Of a stretch of DNA of 64,000 nucleotides, positions 10,931-24,200 are shown in pieces. Origin of the DNA: Mixophyes australis (Eukaryota; Chordata; Amphibia; Anura; Limnodynastidae). The position numbers and the translations under genes are program-made. Location of the stretch: NCBI GenBank assembly GCA_036250195.1, contig JAVHZZ010000006.1, positions 183,903,350 through 183,967,349 on the forward strand, in the 5' to 3' direction. Under the pieces are notes generated by a model. It saw only the letters and a list, made by a program, of their open reading frames with translations. It was not told the origin of the DNA and did not search any database. Numbering within the stretch: position 1 is the stretch's first letter; every line of letters begins with the position of its first letter.

Positions 10931-11949
10931 ATACATACAAATGTGTGCTTAGTCCAAAGCCTGGAGCACTAACCCAAATTAAACAAACAGTTTGTTATTT
11001 GCTACCATTTATACTTACAGTAAAAAGATGTTTGTCTGTAGCTTCTTACAAAGTCAAAGTCATGAATAGTGCTTCTCAAATGCTGATCACGGCACAGTGA
11101 ATCACAAATCAGCTGACAGTGGCTTTGCTGTTAATTAATATTAAGCCAAAAGGCATGCACCGGTAGCCATGTGTGACTAGACATTTTCTCGTTTAGCAGA
11201 GCTGATGAATGATTTGTACCAGACATGGCTTGGGTTCAAATGATGCCACATTCCACTGTGTCTGGATGATTCAGCAATTTGAAGGTAGCAGCTATAAATG
11301 GACCAAGTGACCCGAAGACAATGACGTCAAACAGCAGTGAAAGGGTCTATCTCAGGAAATAGGGAAGCAAAACTGAACACATTAATTCCAAAATGTATTT
11401 TTTTAAAAAAAATGTTTCTTTCTATAAAGCTCTAAACAATTGGTTTCTGCTCTTTTTAGTAGGTCTAACAATGAAAAAGAGGCATTAACTGTATTCGTTG
11501 GTGTACACTATACTACTGGGATACTACTCCTATACCCTCAATTATAAGAGACTGTTAGAACAATGTTTTTCTTAATATATGTCCCTTATGTCAGTAAATG
11601 TTTACCAAGAACCCATTGAAGTCTGTAAATTTGTACCCAGTCAAGTTAAGTCAGTGCATGTTTATCAATACACCCCAAACATCTATATTTACCAAGCACT
11701 TTCTTATGTCAGTACATCTTTAAACTTAAAACCTAATTATAGCATGAGGCCTATTTATGCTCTGAGGCCATCCCCAGCAGGGAGGCGATCCCCAATGCCA
11801 TGTATGATCTTCCAAACATGCTGGAACAAGGAGACCAAAGGATTCAGAAGCAATACCTTTTGGGATAACTTATAGGCTTTCCAAGGACCAGGAATGGTAG
11901 AAGCTTTGAAACTGCAGAGACCTGTGTCAACCCCAGAGTTGTTGTAATC
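10931..11949. other. No gene recognised
   Basis: AT-rich sequence without recognisable coding or repeat structure. A full TGACGTCA octamer lies near 11325 but no promoter context surrounds it. Confidence 0.55.
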
Positions 11950-12500
11950 TTAAGGAAAATGTCACCCTGTCTCGGACTTTCTGCCTGAGAATCCCAAGGT
12001 GTCATGGCGTGTCACGGCGGATCCCCTGGCCATCGCAGCTCACTGCCCCAGCCTGTTTGCGTCCCGACCATCTCCATGACAACCGGGACGTCACTTCTGC
12101 CTTCTCGTCCCGGTTGCCTGGGCAACCGAGACGATTTCTCCTCTCTGTCATCGTGTTCCGCAAGCTGTCAAACAGCCGGGCGCGCATGTGCAGTTCTGTT
12201 ATATAGAGCCTTCTAAGGCTGATTAGTGCAGATTTGGATTCTGCATTCTCATTGGGCAGCTTGACTAGCTTCCCCGCCGGTTATAGTGTTCAAGTACCTG
12301 GCTGCTGACCTTTTTTTGTCCTGTTGTGCTTATCTCTGGATTGATTTCTGTGTTTGACCTTTGGCTTGTTTCCTTGGCTTTGGATTTTTGCTCCTGGCCC
12401 TGACCTTTGCTTGTGACTCGGCTACTCTTGTTTGCTGCCGACCCTGATCTCTGCCTGAACCTGACTGTGGTGAAACGGGGTATTAATATCACCCTAACCA
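11950..12500 (+). mobile_element. LTR-like fragment
   Basis: GC-rich leader with CATCTCCATGACAACCGGGACG, then a CT-rich stretch containing GATTTCTGTGTTTGACC and TGGCCCTGACCTTTGCTTGT. The same ordered segments recur at 14375-14940. Two related repeats, probably LTR or leader parts of one retroelement family; no coding domain supports this directly. Confidence 0.4.
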
Positions 12501-12899
12501 GCCTTTCCCTCGTTTCTCATGAAATGTGGATTATAGCATGTACTTTTTATAGCCCTTGCTTTTGTTCCCAAGCCCAAGAGTATAAATGCAGTGTCTAATT
12601 ACATGTGGATAAGGGGACATTGTAACTCATTGTAAATATGTATATTGTATATTGATGATGTGACAGTGAGATTGTTATTCATTGACCTTAAAGTGAAGCC
12701 AGAGGTGTTATGGGTAGGGATCAGGTTGCAGGATACAGGTGAGGGGCAAGGCCAATTAGTATCCATTTTTCTCAACATGACTAGTTCAGACATTTTGTCT
12801 AGAGCTAATTAGAACCGTAGAAGATACTGGGTAGGCTTCCCTGGCTTAGGTAGGCACCTGTGGGTGGCCAGCCAGTGTGAAGTGGGTAGAATTGGACCA

Positions 12900-13826
12900 A
12901 AAAACCTGGTATCTTCACACTGACCTCTCTTACTTCTCTTGTCCTTGGACCCTGACTTGTTCCTGACCATAGTTACCTACTGTCATTCACTTCCTATTTG
13001 TCATGATCTACATCCTGCAGCTCCTGTCTGCCAGGAACTATGTTGGACCTTGGAATATATATGTATCCTGCCTGTATTGCCACTGTGGAACTTAGACAGC
13101 TATGGAGCCACTGTGGTACAGAGCTAGGCTCGTTATTACAGGACGCTTAACAGCTGCCCTTGGATTATAAAAACCTGCTTGTCCCAGCAGCCTTTGCCAG
13201 ATAATCTGTTACCTTTACCTGTGTTTTTGTTCCTCTGTTCTTTCCTATTTGATCTCCTGATATTGATCTCTGCTCATCTCTCCATTTTTGCACCTCTTCC
13301 TGTGACTTCTGACTCGGCGTGTCTGTGACTCTGTACCTGCTTGCAGTTCTCCAAAGGTTCAGCTTTATCCTGCTACAGAGTATTACTACAAATACCTGCT
13401 TTCAGCTCTCCAGTGTTACAGAGGACTACCTATTGCAGATTGTTACTAGCAGTCTCCACTACCTCGGGGTAAAGTCCTGCAGACCATTACATCCTGTATC
13501 CGTTACCTTCAGTGCCTTACTCTGCAGACATCACACCTTGTGTGCTATCTCCACTACTTCATAGTAAAGTCCTAAAAATCATCGCATCCTGTGTCCGTTA
13601 CCTTCAGTGCCTTACTCCGCAGACCGTCGCACTTTGTATTTATCTCCACTACTTTGTGGTAAAGTCCTGCAGACCATCACATTCTGCATATGTTGCTTAC
13701 TGAGTTCTCTTGATATTTCTGCCATACCCTACTGTACTGCATCCTGAAACCTGTGTAACCAGTGTTTAATAAAAACCACTTTGTTCACTATGCTCTTTCT
13801 GCGGTCTTATATCGGGAATCCTGACA
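12900..13826 (+). mobile_element. Probable solo LTR
   Basis: A TATAAAAAC box near 13168, a tandem repeat, AATAAA at 13768-13773 and a terminal CCTGACA at 13820-13826 form a plausible U3-R-U5 order. The complement of the end (TGTCAGGATTCCCG) resembles TGTCAGGATCCC at 49592, which is also followed by AACAAAGTGG-like sequence. The left boundary could not be set and there is no adjoining gag or pol. Confidence 0.5.
13455..13700 (+). repeat. ~90-bp tandem repeat within the LTR
   Basis: Three diverged units of TCTCCACTAC...GTAAAGTCCTGCAGACC...CGTTACCTTCAGTGCC. Confidence 0.8.
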
Positions 13827-14269
13827 GCATGATCTGGCCACAAAATTGAGCCTGCCGTTGCACGCTTTCCATCCTTGTTTAAGGATTCACAGGGTACTGG
13901 TTTACTAACTCAGTATTCAACGTCCTGAGACCATGGCTACTATTTTTTACAAAATTTCCTTTTTCCAGATGCTCCAAGTGGACATTGTTGAACTCCTAAT
14001 TAAGGTGCTTAAACAACTTCCAGTCTCCATTCCAAGTACTTCTTGCTCCAATACCAATTCTGGAGTAACAAATTATTTTTTCAAGGTGTAAGTCATCACT
14101 GCAGTACATTCTCCAGAGACTGTACCTAGTAATAAAGTAGAATCAAGATACCTTTACCCAGAAGTGAATCCTCCCAGGGAACAACCAAATTGATCTGTGC
14201 AAGCAGCACCTCTCAATAATGTCCCTACAAATTTGCAATCAACTAGGAACCACGGTGTAGCAAACGCCA

Positions 14270-14940
14270 GGTTCTCAGGTGCTCCACGCCCCCACCTGTC
14301 CGAAGAAGAGATGGCGCAGAAGGTTTTATATCAATTTCTTGGTCCATCCTAAGTTCCTGTAGGGCTTTCTATTCTATTATGGTGAGCTTAGCTGCGTTCC
14401 AGCCGTCTCCATGATGACCAGGATGTCCCTTACCGTATTCGCCCCGGCTGTTGCTAAGGCAACGGTCGGGACGCTGTCCTCTCTAACGCTGCGTCCCGGC
14501 ATTAGGTCCTGCCGGTTATAGCACTCAGTACCCTGTCTGCTTGCCTGCTCCTGTTTATTGTATAAACCTTTGAATTGATTACTGTGTTTGACCTTCTGCC
14601 TGGAACCTGGATCTTGATTGTTTTCTCGTTGCCCTGACCTTTGCCTTGTTACCCGGACCTCCGTGGATCGCTGCCATCCCTGATCACTTACATGTACCTG
14701 ACCACATTTCCTGCTTCAGACCCTAGACCTTTGGCTTGTCCTTTACTCCGCTGGTACCATCTCCCGCTGTCTCGGGCGGGAGTACGTTCATAAGCTTGAA
14801 CTACATTGAGTTTAAGTCCTGGGGGCATCTGAGTACCTGTGAGCATAATCAGCTCTATGGGAAAGGCGGATGTTATAGGTGAAGACCTCTACAACTGGTT
14901 CTATAAGCTCATGATAATATTGTTACCGTAACAGTGAGGT
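14270..14940 (+). mobile_element. LTR-like fragment related to 11950-12500
   Basis: It shares the GTCTCCATGA...GGACG leader, a GATTACTGTGTTTGACC stretch and CCCTGACCTTTGCCTTGTT with the copy at 11.95 kb. It ends near ACCGTAACA. No ORF was found. Confidence 0.4.
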
Positions 14941-15384
14941 GCAGTTTCCTTTAAGATTTGTGTGCTTAAATTCTGATTTTTGGGGAATTGTTCTACGTAT
15001 AGGCAACTGTCTCTTGCATAAAGTATTTCTTTAAGGTAAGTTTACGTATTCATTTTTGTAAATCCACATATGTGTTAAACGTGTTTATTATGTTAATTGC
15101 GTGAATTTGAAACCATTGTTCAGTAAGTGTATGTGTGGTTTTGATAAAACATTACTCAAACTGAAAATTTCTTGCGTTTTTTTTTCTACTTATATTTGCT
15201 CTTTTCACTTTTTTCTTTATTGTTTTCCCCTTCCAATTCCCATCTTTCTTTCTATTTATTTTGTATGCTGGTGGGCTGCTTGCTATTGTTTGAACTTGGA
15301 CAGGTTTTGGTGGTAGACCCTGTATTTGGGTCATCTTTAAAAAATGCGTAAAGCATGACTTTAATTGGTTTCAACTGCTATATT

Positions 15385-15904
15385 GGGCCTCATTCATTAA
15401 GGAAAGTAAACAAAAAAAAAATTAGTATCTTTGCACCTTGGCAAAACCATGTTGCATTGGCGGGGAAGACAAATTTAAAATGTGATGGCAGATTTATAGT
15501 TGGGGTAAGGCGTGTTCTGCATCAACTTTAAATTTCAGTGTACAAATAAAACTAAAAATAAATCACTATTTCACTATACTATTTTATTTTGTCAGATATT
15601 TTGCTGTTTTAGAAGAATTTTATCTTAAAATAATAAAGGTTATGTTTTATAATGTAGAATCCCCAATTATGTAGAATTATTTAAAAAAATAGTTGAGTAT
15701 TTAGTGCATCTTATCAAACCTACATTTCCTTTCCTTTCTTCCCTCGTACAAATAAAACTATCAAGTATTTGTGTGGTACATGATAAAGCAGCCAGTATAT
15801 GTGCAAACTAATAAACTAATTTGCACCCCTTGCATTGTGACATGGTTTTGTCCAGGAGAAAACTTACTCATTTTTTGCCTTACTTTCCTTAATGAATCAG
15901 GACC
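15385..15904. mobile_element. MITE, GGGCCTGAGTCATTAAG family, copy 2, with nested insert
   Basis: The ends GGGCCTCATTCATTAAGG and CCTTAATGAATCAGGACC are inverted and flanked by ATT on both sides. The interior matches 8049-8367 (CCATGTTGCATTGGCGGGG and its complement-like CCCCTTGCATTGTGACATGG). It is longer than copy 1 only because of the insertion at 15555-15745. Confidence 0.8.
15555..15745. mobile_element. 191-bp insertion with 15-bp target duplication
   Basis: GTACAAATAAAACTA at 15540-15554 is repeated exactly at 15746-15760. The intervening AT-rich segment is absent from the sister MITE. The duplication length fits LINE-mediated insertion. The inserted family is unknown, and no tRNA-like A/B box was recognised. 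Confidence 0.8.
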
Positions 15905-16285
15905 ATTGTCTACAGGATGGTCTTGAAAATTGGCTATGTTTTTTAATAAAAAATTATTTGTGTGTGTAAGACTTGAATAATCTCCACTCGCTTTTTGCAA
16001 CTATGTGTGTGTGATTTCTGTGTGCTTTTCTTCTTCTTATTGTTGTTGTGCTTGTTATAGTTATCCTTATGTGTGTAACCAGCTTTGGTTTGCTTACATT
16101 TGCTGGATTCAAAGGTTTGTACATTCCATTGTAGTGAGCAAAAGGAGAAAGTTGTTTAATAAGTGGAGACCTGGTTCTCATGGTTGTTCCTTGATTATGT
16201 CTCTTACTATACTGTATATGTGAAAGTGGTCTATTTTGATTATGATTTTTACAGGTTCCTTGGTCCTTTTGGTGGTTCACTTTTA

Positions 16286-16460
16286 GGGCTAGATTTACTA
16301 AGCTGCGGGTTTGAAAAAGTGGGGATGTTGCCTATAGCAACCAATTAGATTCTAGCTTTCATTTATTTAGTACTTTCTACAAAATGACAGCTAGAATCTG
16401 ATTGGTTGCTATAGGCAACATCCCCACTTTTTCAAACCCGCAGCTTAGTAAATCTAGCCC
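16286..16460. mobile_element. MITE, GGGCTAGATTTACTAA family (PIF/Harbinger-like)
   Basis: Long inverted repeat: the left end GGGCTAGATTTACTAAGC is complemented by GCTTAGTAAATCTAGCCC, and the arms extend through GTTGCCTATAGCAACC. TTA lies on both sides (16283-16285, 16461-16463). Related copies are at 25621, 32612 and 60029, so this is the most frequent MITE family in the window. Confidence 0.88.
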
Positions 16461-17153
16461 TTAGTCTCTTTTTATTTTTATTATTATTGCCTCTCCAGTT
16501 TCCATAGTCTAATTTGTAATAATAGATCTCTCTATAACCTGTTCTGTTTTATCTGTATTATCTCTTCCTCTTTGTTCAGTGGTGCCATTGTACAGGGAGA
16601 ATTTGAAAGTCACAAGTGGTCAGGCGCTTACTTCATTTTTATGTATGCCGGTTATTAGGCCTGGATAACATAAAGGAATATAAATAAACATATAGGTTCC
16701 TGAGTTTATTACACTAACCAGTTGAACACCATATTGATATACACATTAGAAGTCTTATACACAGTGCACCCAGGGATTACAACTGTCTTAGCATTGTTTC
16801 TACCGTGGGTTTGGATATTTCCCAATACTTGGTCCTCGTGTAGCAGTAAGCAAAACATTAACTGTATCCCTTTAAAGGATAGCACAGATAGCCATAATTT
16901 TGTACAATGTGCTAAAACGGCTTGTTTTTAATACAATCATATCTTGGGTCAAAAAATAGAAATGTTAAAAGCTGATCATAAGCGAGAGAGGAATACAGAG
17001 CTGTCATGGGATTAACACTAGTAGCCCATTAGAGCCACTGGTACCTTATCCATATTACAAGTACACTCTGAGGTTTGCGAGTATCAAATGTACGTTACCT
17101 GTATATAGACCTCTTTGTAGCTATAAAATGAACATGTGTCCAAATTAATAAAA

Positions 17154-18080
17154 TTTATTGCAATTAAACAGCATTTTAAAAATGTTTTTTTACACACTAT
17201 AAAAATATAAATAGAATATAAGTCTACTAAATAAAGTCCAACATGGACAAAGTGCATATAGGCAATTAGTTCAGTAGTAATACATTTGCTTCAGATTTTT
17301 CCTCAACATACAAAAAGTGAAATTTAAATATTTAAAACAGTCATGTAAATAAAGCCTAGAATTTTGCTCTGAAAAGCTTGCAATCTACTTCTACTTTTAT
17401 ATGTTAGCACTGAATACTGTGTTCAACTTTCTTTTGGTGGAACATAGAGCCCTAGGTCCATCCTACACCATCGCTGTAGCTTTACGATGCATTACAATCC
17501 ACAGCTGGAATTTCCTGTAAGCAGGCAAATATCCATATTAATAGGCTGGTGACAGTGTTCTTAGTTTTTTAATTAGGCTAAAATATACAAGAATACTAAC
17601 TGGGGAAGCAAATAACAGTTATACTGAATGTTGGTGTCCTAAAATGTTTTTATAGCGAACCTGTCGCAACACATATTGTAGGCACCAATTTTTGTGAGAT
17701 TAGCCAATATTCATGAGAATACAGTCTTTACTTTCACTAGAAACAAATCATATGAGGTATGAGGCACAAAGTAATGTCACCATTTACTAGTGAATTGATA
17801 GACAAAATATTGGTTTAGGCCACAAAATATCTGTCTCCCCTGTGCGCAGTTGACTGTATAATTTAACATGATAACAATGAAATGTTCATAGATCAGTGTC
17901 TCTCTTGACTGGTTGTCTGATAAACTAATCCAGATATCATTCAAGTCACATTCAAAGTCAGAAAGTTTTTTTGATGAGGGAGTCCACGATTTTCCAAAAA
18001 CATATTTTTTGCTTCTACTGGAGTTACTTGTTTTTGATAAATAGACATGGTAGAAAAGCCTCCTGTGTAGGAAGAAGGAA
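17154..18080 (-). terminator. TNS4: TNS4 3' UTR with AATAAA signal
   Basis: From the stop codon at 18081-18083 the minus strand continues about 930 bases to AATAAA at 17154-17159, the best polyadenylation signal seen. Cleavage would lie about 10-30 bases beyond. The UTR end is inferred from the signal alone. Confidence 0.6.
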
Positions 18081-18222
18081 TTACACCCTCTCTTGTCGCT
18101 GTATCATGTTTGTCAGGAAGCTTATTAGGGGAGAGGCAGGCTGAATCACATCATATTCTGCAAATACATGACACACGTTGTCCGAAGGATCTGATGGATT
18201 CTTTGCCACAAAGCCAAAAATC
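18081..18222 (-). CDS. TNS4: TNS4 exon 13 (last; C-terminal PTB)
   Basis: Acceptor CTTTAG precedes 18222. The exon encodes [20 protein letters not shown] and PASPLISFL, then the stop at 18081-18083. It forms the C-terminal helix of the PTB domain, residues about 666-712. Confidence 0.95.
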
Positions 18223-21200
18223 CTAAAGCAAGACAGAAATAGAAGGGTCATCTCAAAGAAAGAATTCAGGTTAATTGCCCTTAGTAACACTCTAGCATGG
18301 GGAGAGGGAGTGAGTGGGAGAGAGAGAGGAAAACAGGGAGAGATAGGAGGAAAGGAATGGAAATGGGGAGAAAGATGCCTTGGGGGAGAGGGGTAAAGAA
18401 AGAGTGGGGTAGAGAAAGAGAGAGGGAGATAGCAAAATATATACAGAGAGAGAGAGAATGAAAGAGAGGGGGTGAGGAATAAGAGGGAGGGTGATATGGA
18501 AAGAGAGTATTTTATTTGTACGTGCTTTAGACAGGCTAATTTGTGGTGATAGTTACACTGTGTATGGGATAGAAAGATCAAAATCACATTCATTGTTTCC
18601 ATTTCTTAATATATTAAATTGTATTATGTAATGAACTACATGTACAGAAAGAAATTTCCATTGTCTTGTTATGTGCCACAACAGTAATGTCTCAACAACA
18701 TATTTCTGTATAATATCTTACCTTGAAGATTTGCAATGTTTCTGCCACCTGAAATACAACATATATGTATATAAGAAAGATGCAACAAAGGTTTTCTGCT
18801 ATTGGCAGTCTAGAAGTCTAGAAGAATCCCATCAATAATTACTCTAATAAAGTATAGGCAGCCACCTTTGTGATCTGAATCAAACAATATTCCTGAGAAT
18901 GCAGCCTTTTCATCCACTAGGACACCAAGCCTCAGTACTGTCACTGGTACCTAGTGAATGGATAGACTGCATTCTATAGGTCCATTCAACTTCTGATTGC
19001 ATTTTCTTCTATACCTTATACCGATACTATCGATTTTTGAAGGATCATTACCTCCCTTTATGGTTGTTTTGGCGCCACATGCAATAGGCCCAATATTGAT
19101 GTGTGTGGCCACCTTTACAGATGACAGTCAATTACTGACTAGAGGTTTTTTAGAAACATAGAATGATGGCAGAAAAGAACCTACAGATCCACCTAATCTG
19201 CCCTTTTTTTTTTTTGGTTAGCAATATGGTTGTCCCATACATGTTTTAATTATTTTACTGTTTAAATCTCCAGAACTGCTTGAGACCATTCTATGAATGT
19301 ATCACTCTTTCTATGTAAGCGTGCTGAAATTATCCTCTCATTTTTAAAAAGCCTATTTCCCTGAGCTGTAGTAACATATTTGTTATATTTGACTATTTCT
19401 ACATCACCTACGAACTGAACTGAACTGAACTGTACAATACAGTTAAAGTCTTTCCAGATAAGTTTTGTTATTCAGCCCAAACACCATTTTTGTAGCCCTT
19501 CTCTGAAAATGTCTATTTTATTCATGGCTATTTCAAGATGGTATCTCCAGAACTGTACACTGTACTCAAGGTGACCTATAACATGGCAATATAACCTTTT
19601 TTTCTACTAGTAATACCTCTTCAAAAGTAACCTACTAGCTTTTCCTTGTGGCTTTTCCTTTAAGCTGCTAATATTACATCACCGTTCTGTATTCTGCTTT
19701 TGGATTGATGTGTCCCACATGCATTATTTTACATTTTGATTTATTTAAGATTCCATATTTTAGCTTGTTCTTACATTTTCTCTAAATTCCTACCCACTTA
19801 TTTAACCCCTTATACAAATATTTGTATCATCTGTAATAAGACATATCTTTCTTGTAGACCACAGGTAATATCATTAATTAATACATTAAATAAAACAGGA
19901 CTCAGATTGGATACTTGGGGCACTGCACTGAGTTTACACCACTCCTCTCCTGTCCTAAAGCCAACCCTTTGTCCATTACACAATCTTTTGAGTCAATTTC
20001 AGTTTCTCAATTATATTGTAGTACATACCTTGCTAAGATCTAAATAAACCATATGCATTGATCTTCCATGATCTATCAAATGAGTTCATCCACTAGGCTT
20101 AATCTTTATTTGATTTTACTAACATATCTGGACCAAGGTTATGTTACATCACTAGCCCCTAAGGTCTCTTCTACAGGCACGTTTGATTAATATGATTCCA
20201 TTTGTGAGAACTAAATCTAGGATTGCTTCCTTGCATGTCGGCTCCCTAATTCCTTGCCCCACCCAAGCAAAGCAGATTGTCACTCATTTACTCCTGGCTG
20301 ATTTATCAATCGGCAGATTTCAGTCTACAGAAATCATATTGAAGTTTCCCATAAATATACTCTCAATGAAATCACAATGATTTATCTATGAATAATCTAT
20401 CCATCTATTCCTAGGGGTAAATGTATCAATCTCCGGCTTTGTCAACTTGCGGGAGTTCGGCGAGATGACAGCTTAAATTTAAAGCGGCGCTGCCTTGTAA
20501 AGGGAAGTGTCCCTTTAAATTTAAGCTGTCATCTCGCCGAACTCCCGCAAGTTGACAAAGCCGGAGATTGATACATTTACCCCCTAATCTTGTCATAGTG
20601 GTCTATAAATTTTTTCTAGTGTTACCCAAATCCTATCGGCAGCGCCCTGCATTAACGTTGCATTTATCTCATTCTATACATTTAAAGCAACTTCACCTCC
20701 CATTTTTCCCCAACTCTTATCTTTTGTAAAACAGGTATAACCAGGACTGTCCTATGATTATCCTTGTACCATGACTCAGTTATAGCTATAAGATTTAAAG
20801 TACTTCTTGATGTGGTTAGAAAATAAACTAATTTTAAACTGTGGGCATTTGAACAAATAACATGACAGCCTTTCCTTTATCTTCCACTATTACCAACATT
20901 TTACTAACTATTACTAATATCATTGTACAATGGAGCCTATTTATCATTCTGCATAGATAAGTTTGATTCTCTATCTCCGCTTGCCGCAGAGATAGAAAAT
21001 CCTAACTTACCACTTAAACAAAATTTAATATTTTAATTATATATTTATTATTCAAAGAATAGAGCTCTTTATTTATTTATTATCTTCTGCTAGAGATGGC
21101 CATAACAGAGGAAGGATTGCCGTGTTGTATGTATCGCCATTATCTGTGGGGAATGGTGGTGGATACTATCGCCCTTTGATAAATATTTTTTTCCCCCAAG

Positions 21201-24200
21201 AAATAGAGCCCTTAGTATGTGTTTTTTTCTGTACAGTTGGACAACTGCATAACGCCACTCCAATAGTACTTTTACAAATGCTTTATTGTACCATATCTGT
21301 GACCTAAAATGTTTCAAGGGAAAGCAATCACCAAACCCTATCCAGCCTATATTGCAAATATGTCTTGTTACACATCTGCTCCTACCACTACCATGTGAGC
21401 TGCTGTACACAGTGATGAAGATCCTTAGACTACATCCAGTCTGGAGGTGGTATTACAGCTTGTACACATTCTTTCCCTCCAGCTATTCTTTGTTACACAG
21501 TGTAATGGGGTGGAGACCAGGACAACGCCCTTACCATGTCCCAGCAAGTTCTTCAGATTATAACCAACAACTGCATCATAATAATAGAACATTTATATAA
21601 CCATGTTGTCCCTTCTATTGCTACATACATCCCTCATAATTGTCACTATTGGCCCATTACGCACTGTACCTCTCAGATACTGCAAACACTCCTCTCATAC
21701 AACTCTACTCATTTAACTATTTGCTAAATTTCACAAATTTCCTGGATCAGTCCCAGGTTTTGAGTATTTGTCTCATAAAGGTTTTTTTTGTATTCTAATC
21801 CTAACTTATTGCACAGTATCAGATATAGACTAAAAACCTGCATTGCCAAGATACGTAAGTGTAAAGTTAGACAGCCACAATTATTTCAGTCCAAAAGTTC
21901 ATTGTCTTTAAAGAGCAAGTAAACAAGACAGTATTAACCATTGCTTTATACCAAATACTGTGTTTTTCTGGGCTATATGCTAACGTGAAATAACTGGAGT
22001 TAATGTGTAACTATATCTGTCAGGTATGGGCAGCGCCGGTGCTAGGGTCCTTGGCGCCCTAGGCACAGTGTGAAAATCGCCGCCCCCCCCGTGTGAAAAT
22101 CACCGCCCCCCCCCCCGTGTGAAAATCGCCGCCCCTTCCCCCTTTAAAAATCGCCGCTGCGCTTCCCTCCCCACCCCTCCCCATGTCTTTCTTTAACTTA
22201 CCTGCATGAAGCTGCTCCTCTCTGCTCTGTCTTCTCCTCTCCACTCACAGACCCTGTCGGGCCGTGATGATGACATCATCATCACGGCCTGTCACTGTCA
22301 GTGAGCGGAGGGGAGAAGACAGAGCAGAGAGGAGCAGCTTCATGCAGGTAAGATTCAATAGCCCCTTCCCTCCTCTCCTCCCTGTGGATTTCCGTTTTTT
22401 TTTAATTTCGAGGCGCCCTGCAGGTCCTGGCGCCCTAGGCAATTGCCTAACCTTGCCTAATGGGAGCGCCGGGCCTGGGTATGGGGGTTTGGGGTCTGGA
22501 AGACTATTGAGTAAATCTGTCAGGCATACTGTCTGTACAATTGTTTGTTAATATTTGATATTTTTACCAGGAACTAATGACCTTACGAGGGACAAATGCT
22601 GTTAGTTGTACAGAAACTGTGTGAATGTTGTTCCGGAGTGATGTCACTGGTTCCTAAAATACCTGCCCCCACTGAGTGTAAGTGACAGGTACACATTAAA
22701 GCATCCTGCATGTCATTTAATTAAACAATAAAATAGTTCATTTCATTTGTTTTTTCATGTAGGTATTACTGCCATTCACACAAATATATTAGGTTCAGAC
22801 ACCACTTACTTCCTGAGCTCAGGATCCACACTGCAGAAGCTGAGGGACGAGACAGGATAGTAACGTCTAAAAAAAACTCTGTGGAAAAGAGAACACAACA
22901 AAGAGGTCAGTGTAGCCAGTCACAAGCAAAGTCACTTTATCACCGGGACGATCAATGAATGAACTTCTTACTTGCGCTGGACATCAGTCAGGGTGACCCC
23001 TTGTTCGGTGGCTTTGAAGTTGACGATGGTTGGGACAGTGAGGTCGGCCCGTTCAAAAGTAGCAGTCACGGCTTTTTGGATGGCGTTAGATCCGGTGAGG
23101 GTCTCAGTGCTAACTGAGTTCAGATACAAGGCGTTGCATGCTGTGGAGGGATACAAAAGTCTGGTTACTTCTTTTCTGGGAAGGAAGTTATGTTATAGGC
23201 CTGTAACATATTTATGGATTATTCTTAGTGGTTGATTTTATTTATGTGAAACAGTTTTTCTACTAAATTGTAGATATTTGGAAAAGCAACTGTCAATTAG
23301 ATACATATTTTATGGCATTAAATATTGCACATTGGTCCTTATGTGCATGAGTTAATCAGTGTTTCCTTGAATTATAACACAAAAGTAAATAACATTTACT
23401 GGCGCTATATAAATAAATGTTGATGATGATGATAACATTACCCAGAAGTTTGTAACATGGAATGAGAGTGGTTTATTTGAATTATTCAAATGGAATAGCT
23501 AAAATTTCTCATGACCTTTATTTCCCAAACACAAGCAATGGTGAAATTATATGAATTGACAGCATATATTTTATTTTCACACATTTGAGACCTTCCACTC
23601 ACCAGTAGAATTCTTCAGCTCCAAAACAGCATCTGGGGAAGAATCGGGGCTGCTATCAGAATCACTCTGAACTGTTAGGGAAAAAAATTGTTTTATTAAG
23701 TTTTATTGTAATCCTTTCATCATTAAATATTAAGGGGTCCATTTATTAAGATTCTCTCGACAACTAGACTTTCTATTGCTACCTATTTCTATCATAATAA
23801 TTTAACGTGCAATTTGTTAAAAAATATGTCACTGGCGCAGCTGAAGAGTTAGCTGCACCAGTGGGTAATAGCGCTATTTTGTACCCTTATAATAAAAAGT
23901 AAAGTTAGTTACACACTGCAGAAAATTTCTCCCAATGTGATATCGTTAACGATTTTACCAACAACTGAAAGTCCCGATCAGCATGCGATTCATGTATATA
24001 CACTTTTTTACATGATTTTACACAATTTACCTTCAGATCTGTACTCTCCATGTGTCATTAGCATCTGCTGAAAAGATCGTGACTCTGTAAACTCTATGGA
24101 GATCTGCCTACACTGCTGGTTGTGAGTGCATACACACTGCAGAATTTGGCAGATATCGATCCATCGGTTAGGGAGAATTTTAGTCCAGTTATAAAATCAA

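Noticed and set aside
6206..18000. IGFBP4 exons expected beside TNS4 by human synteny
   Set aside because: No thyroglobulin-type or IGFBP cysteine pattern was seen on either strand.
22245..22551. ORFs at 22.2-22.5 kb on both strands
   Set aside because: They lie across the hAT MITE inverted repeat and have no family features.
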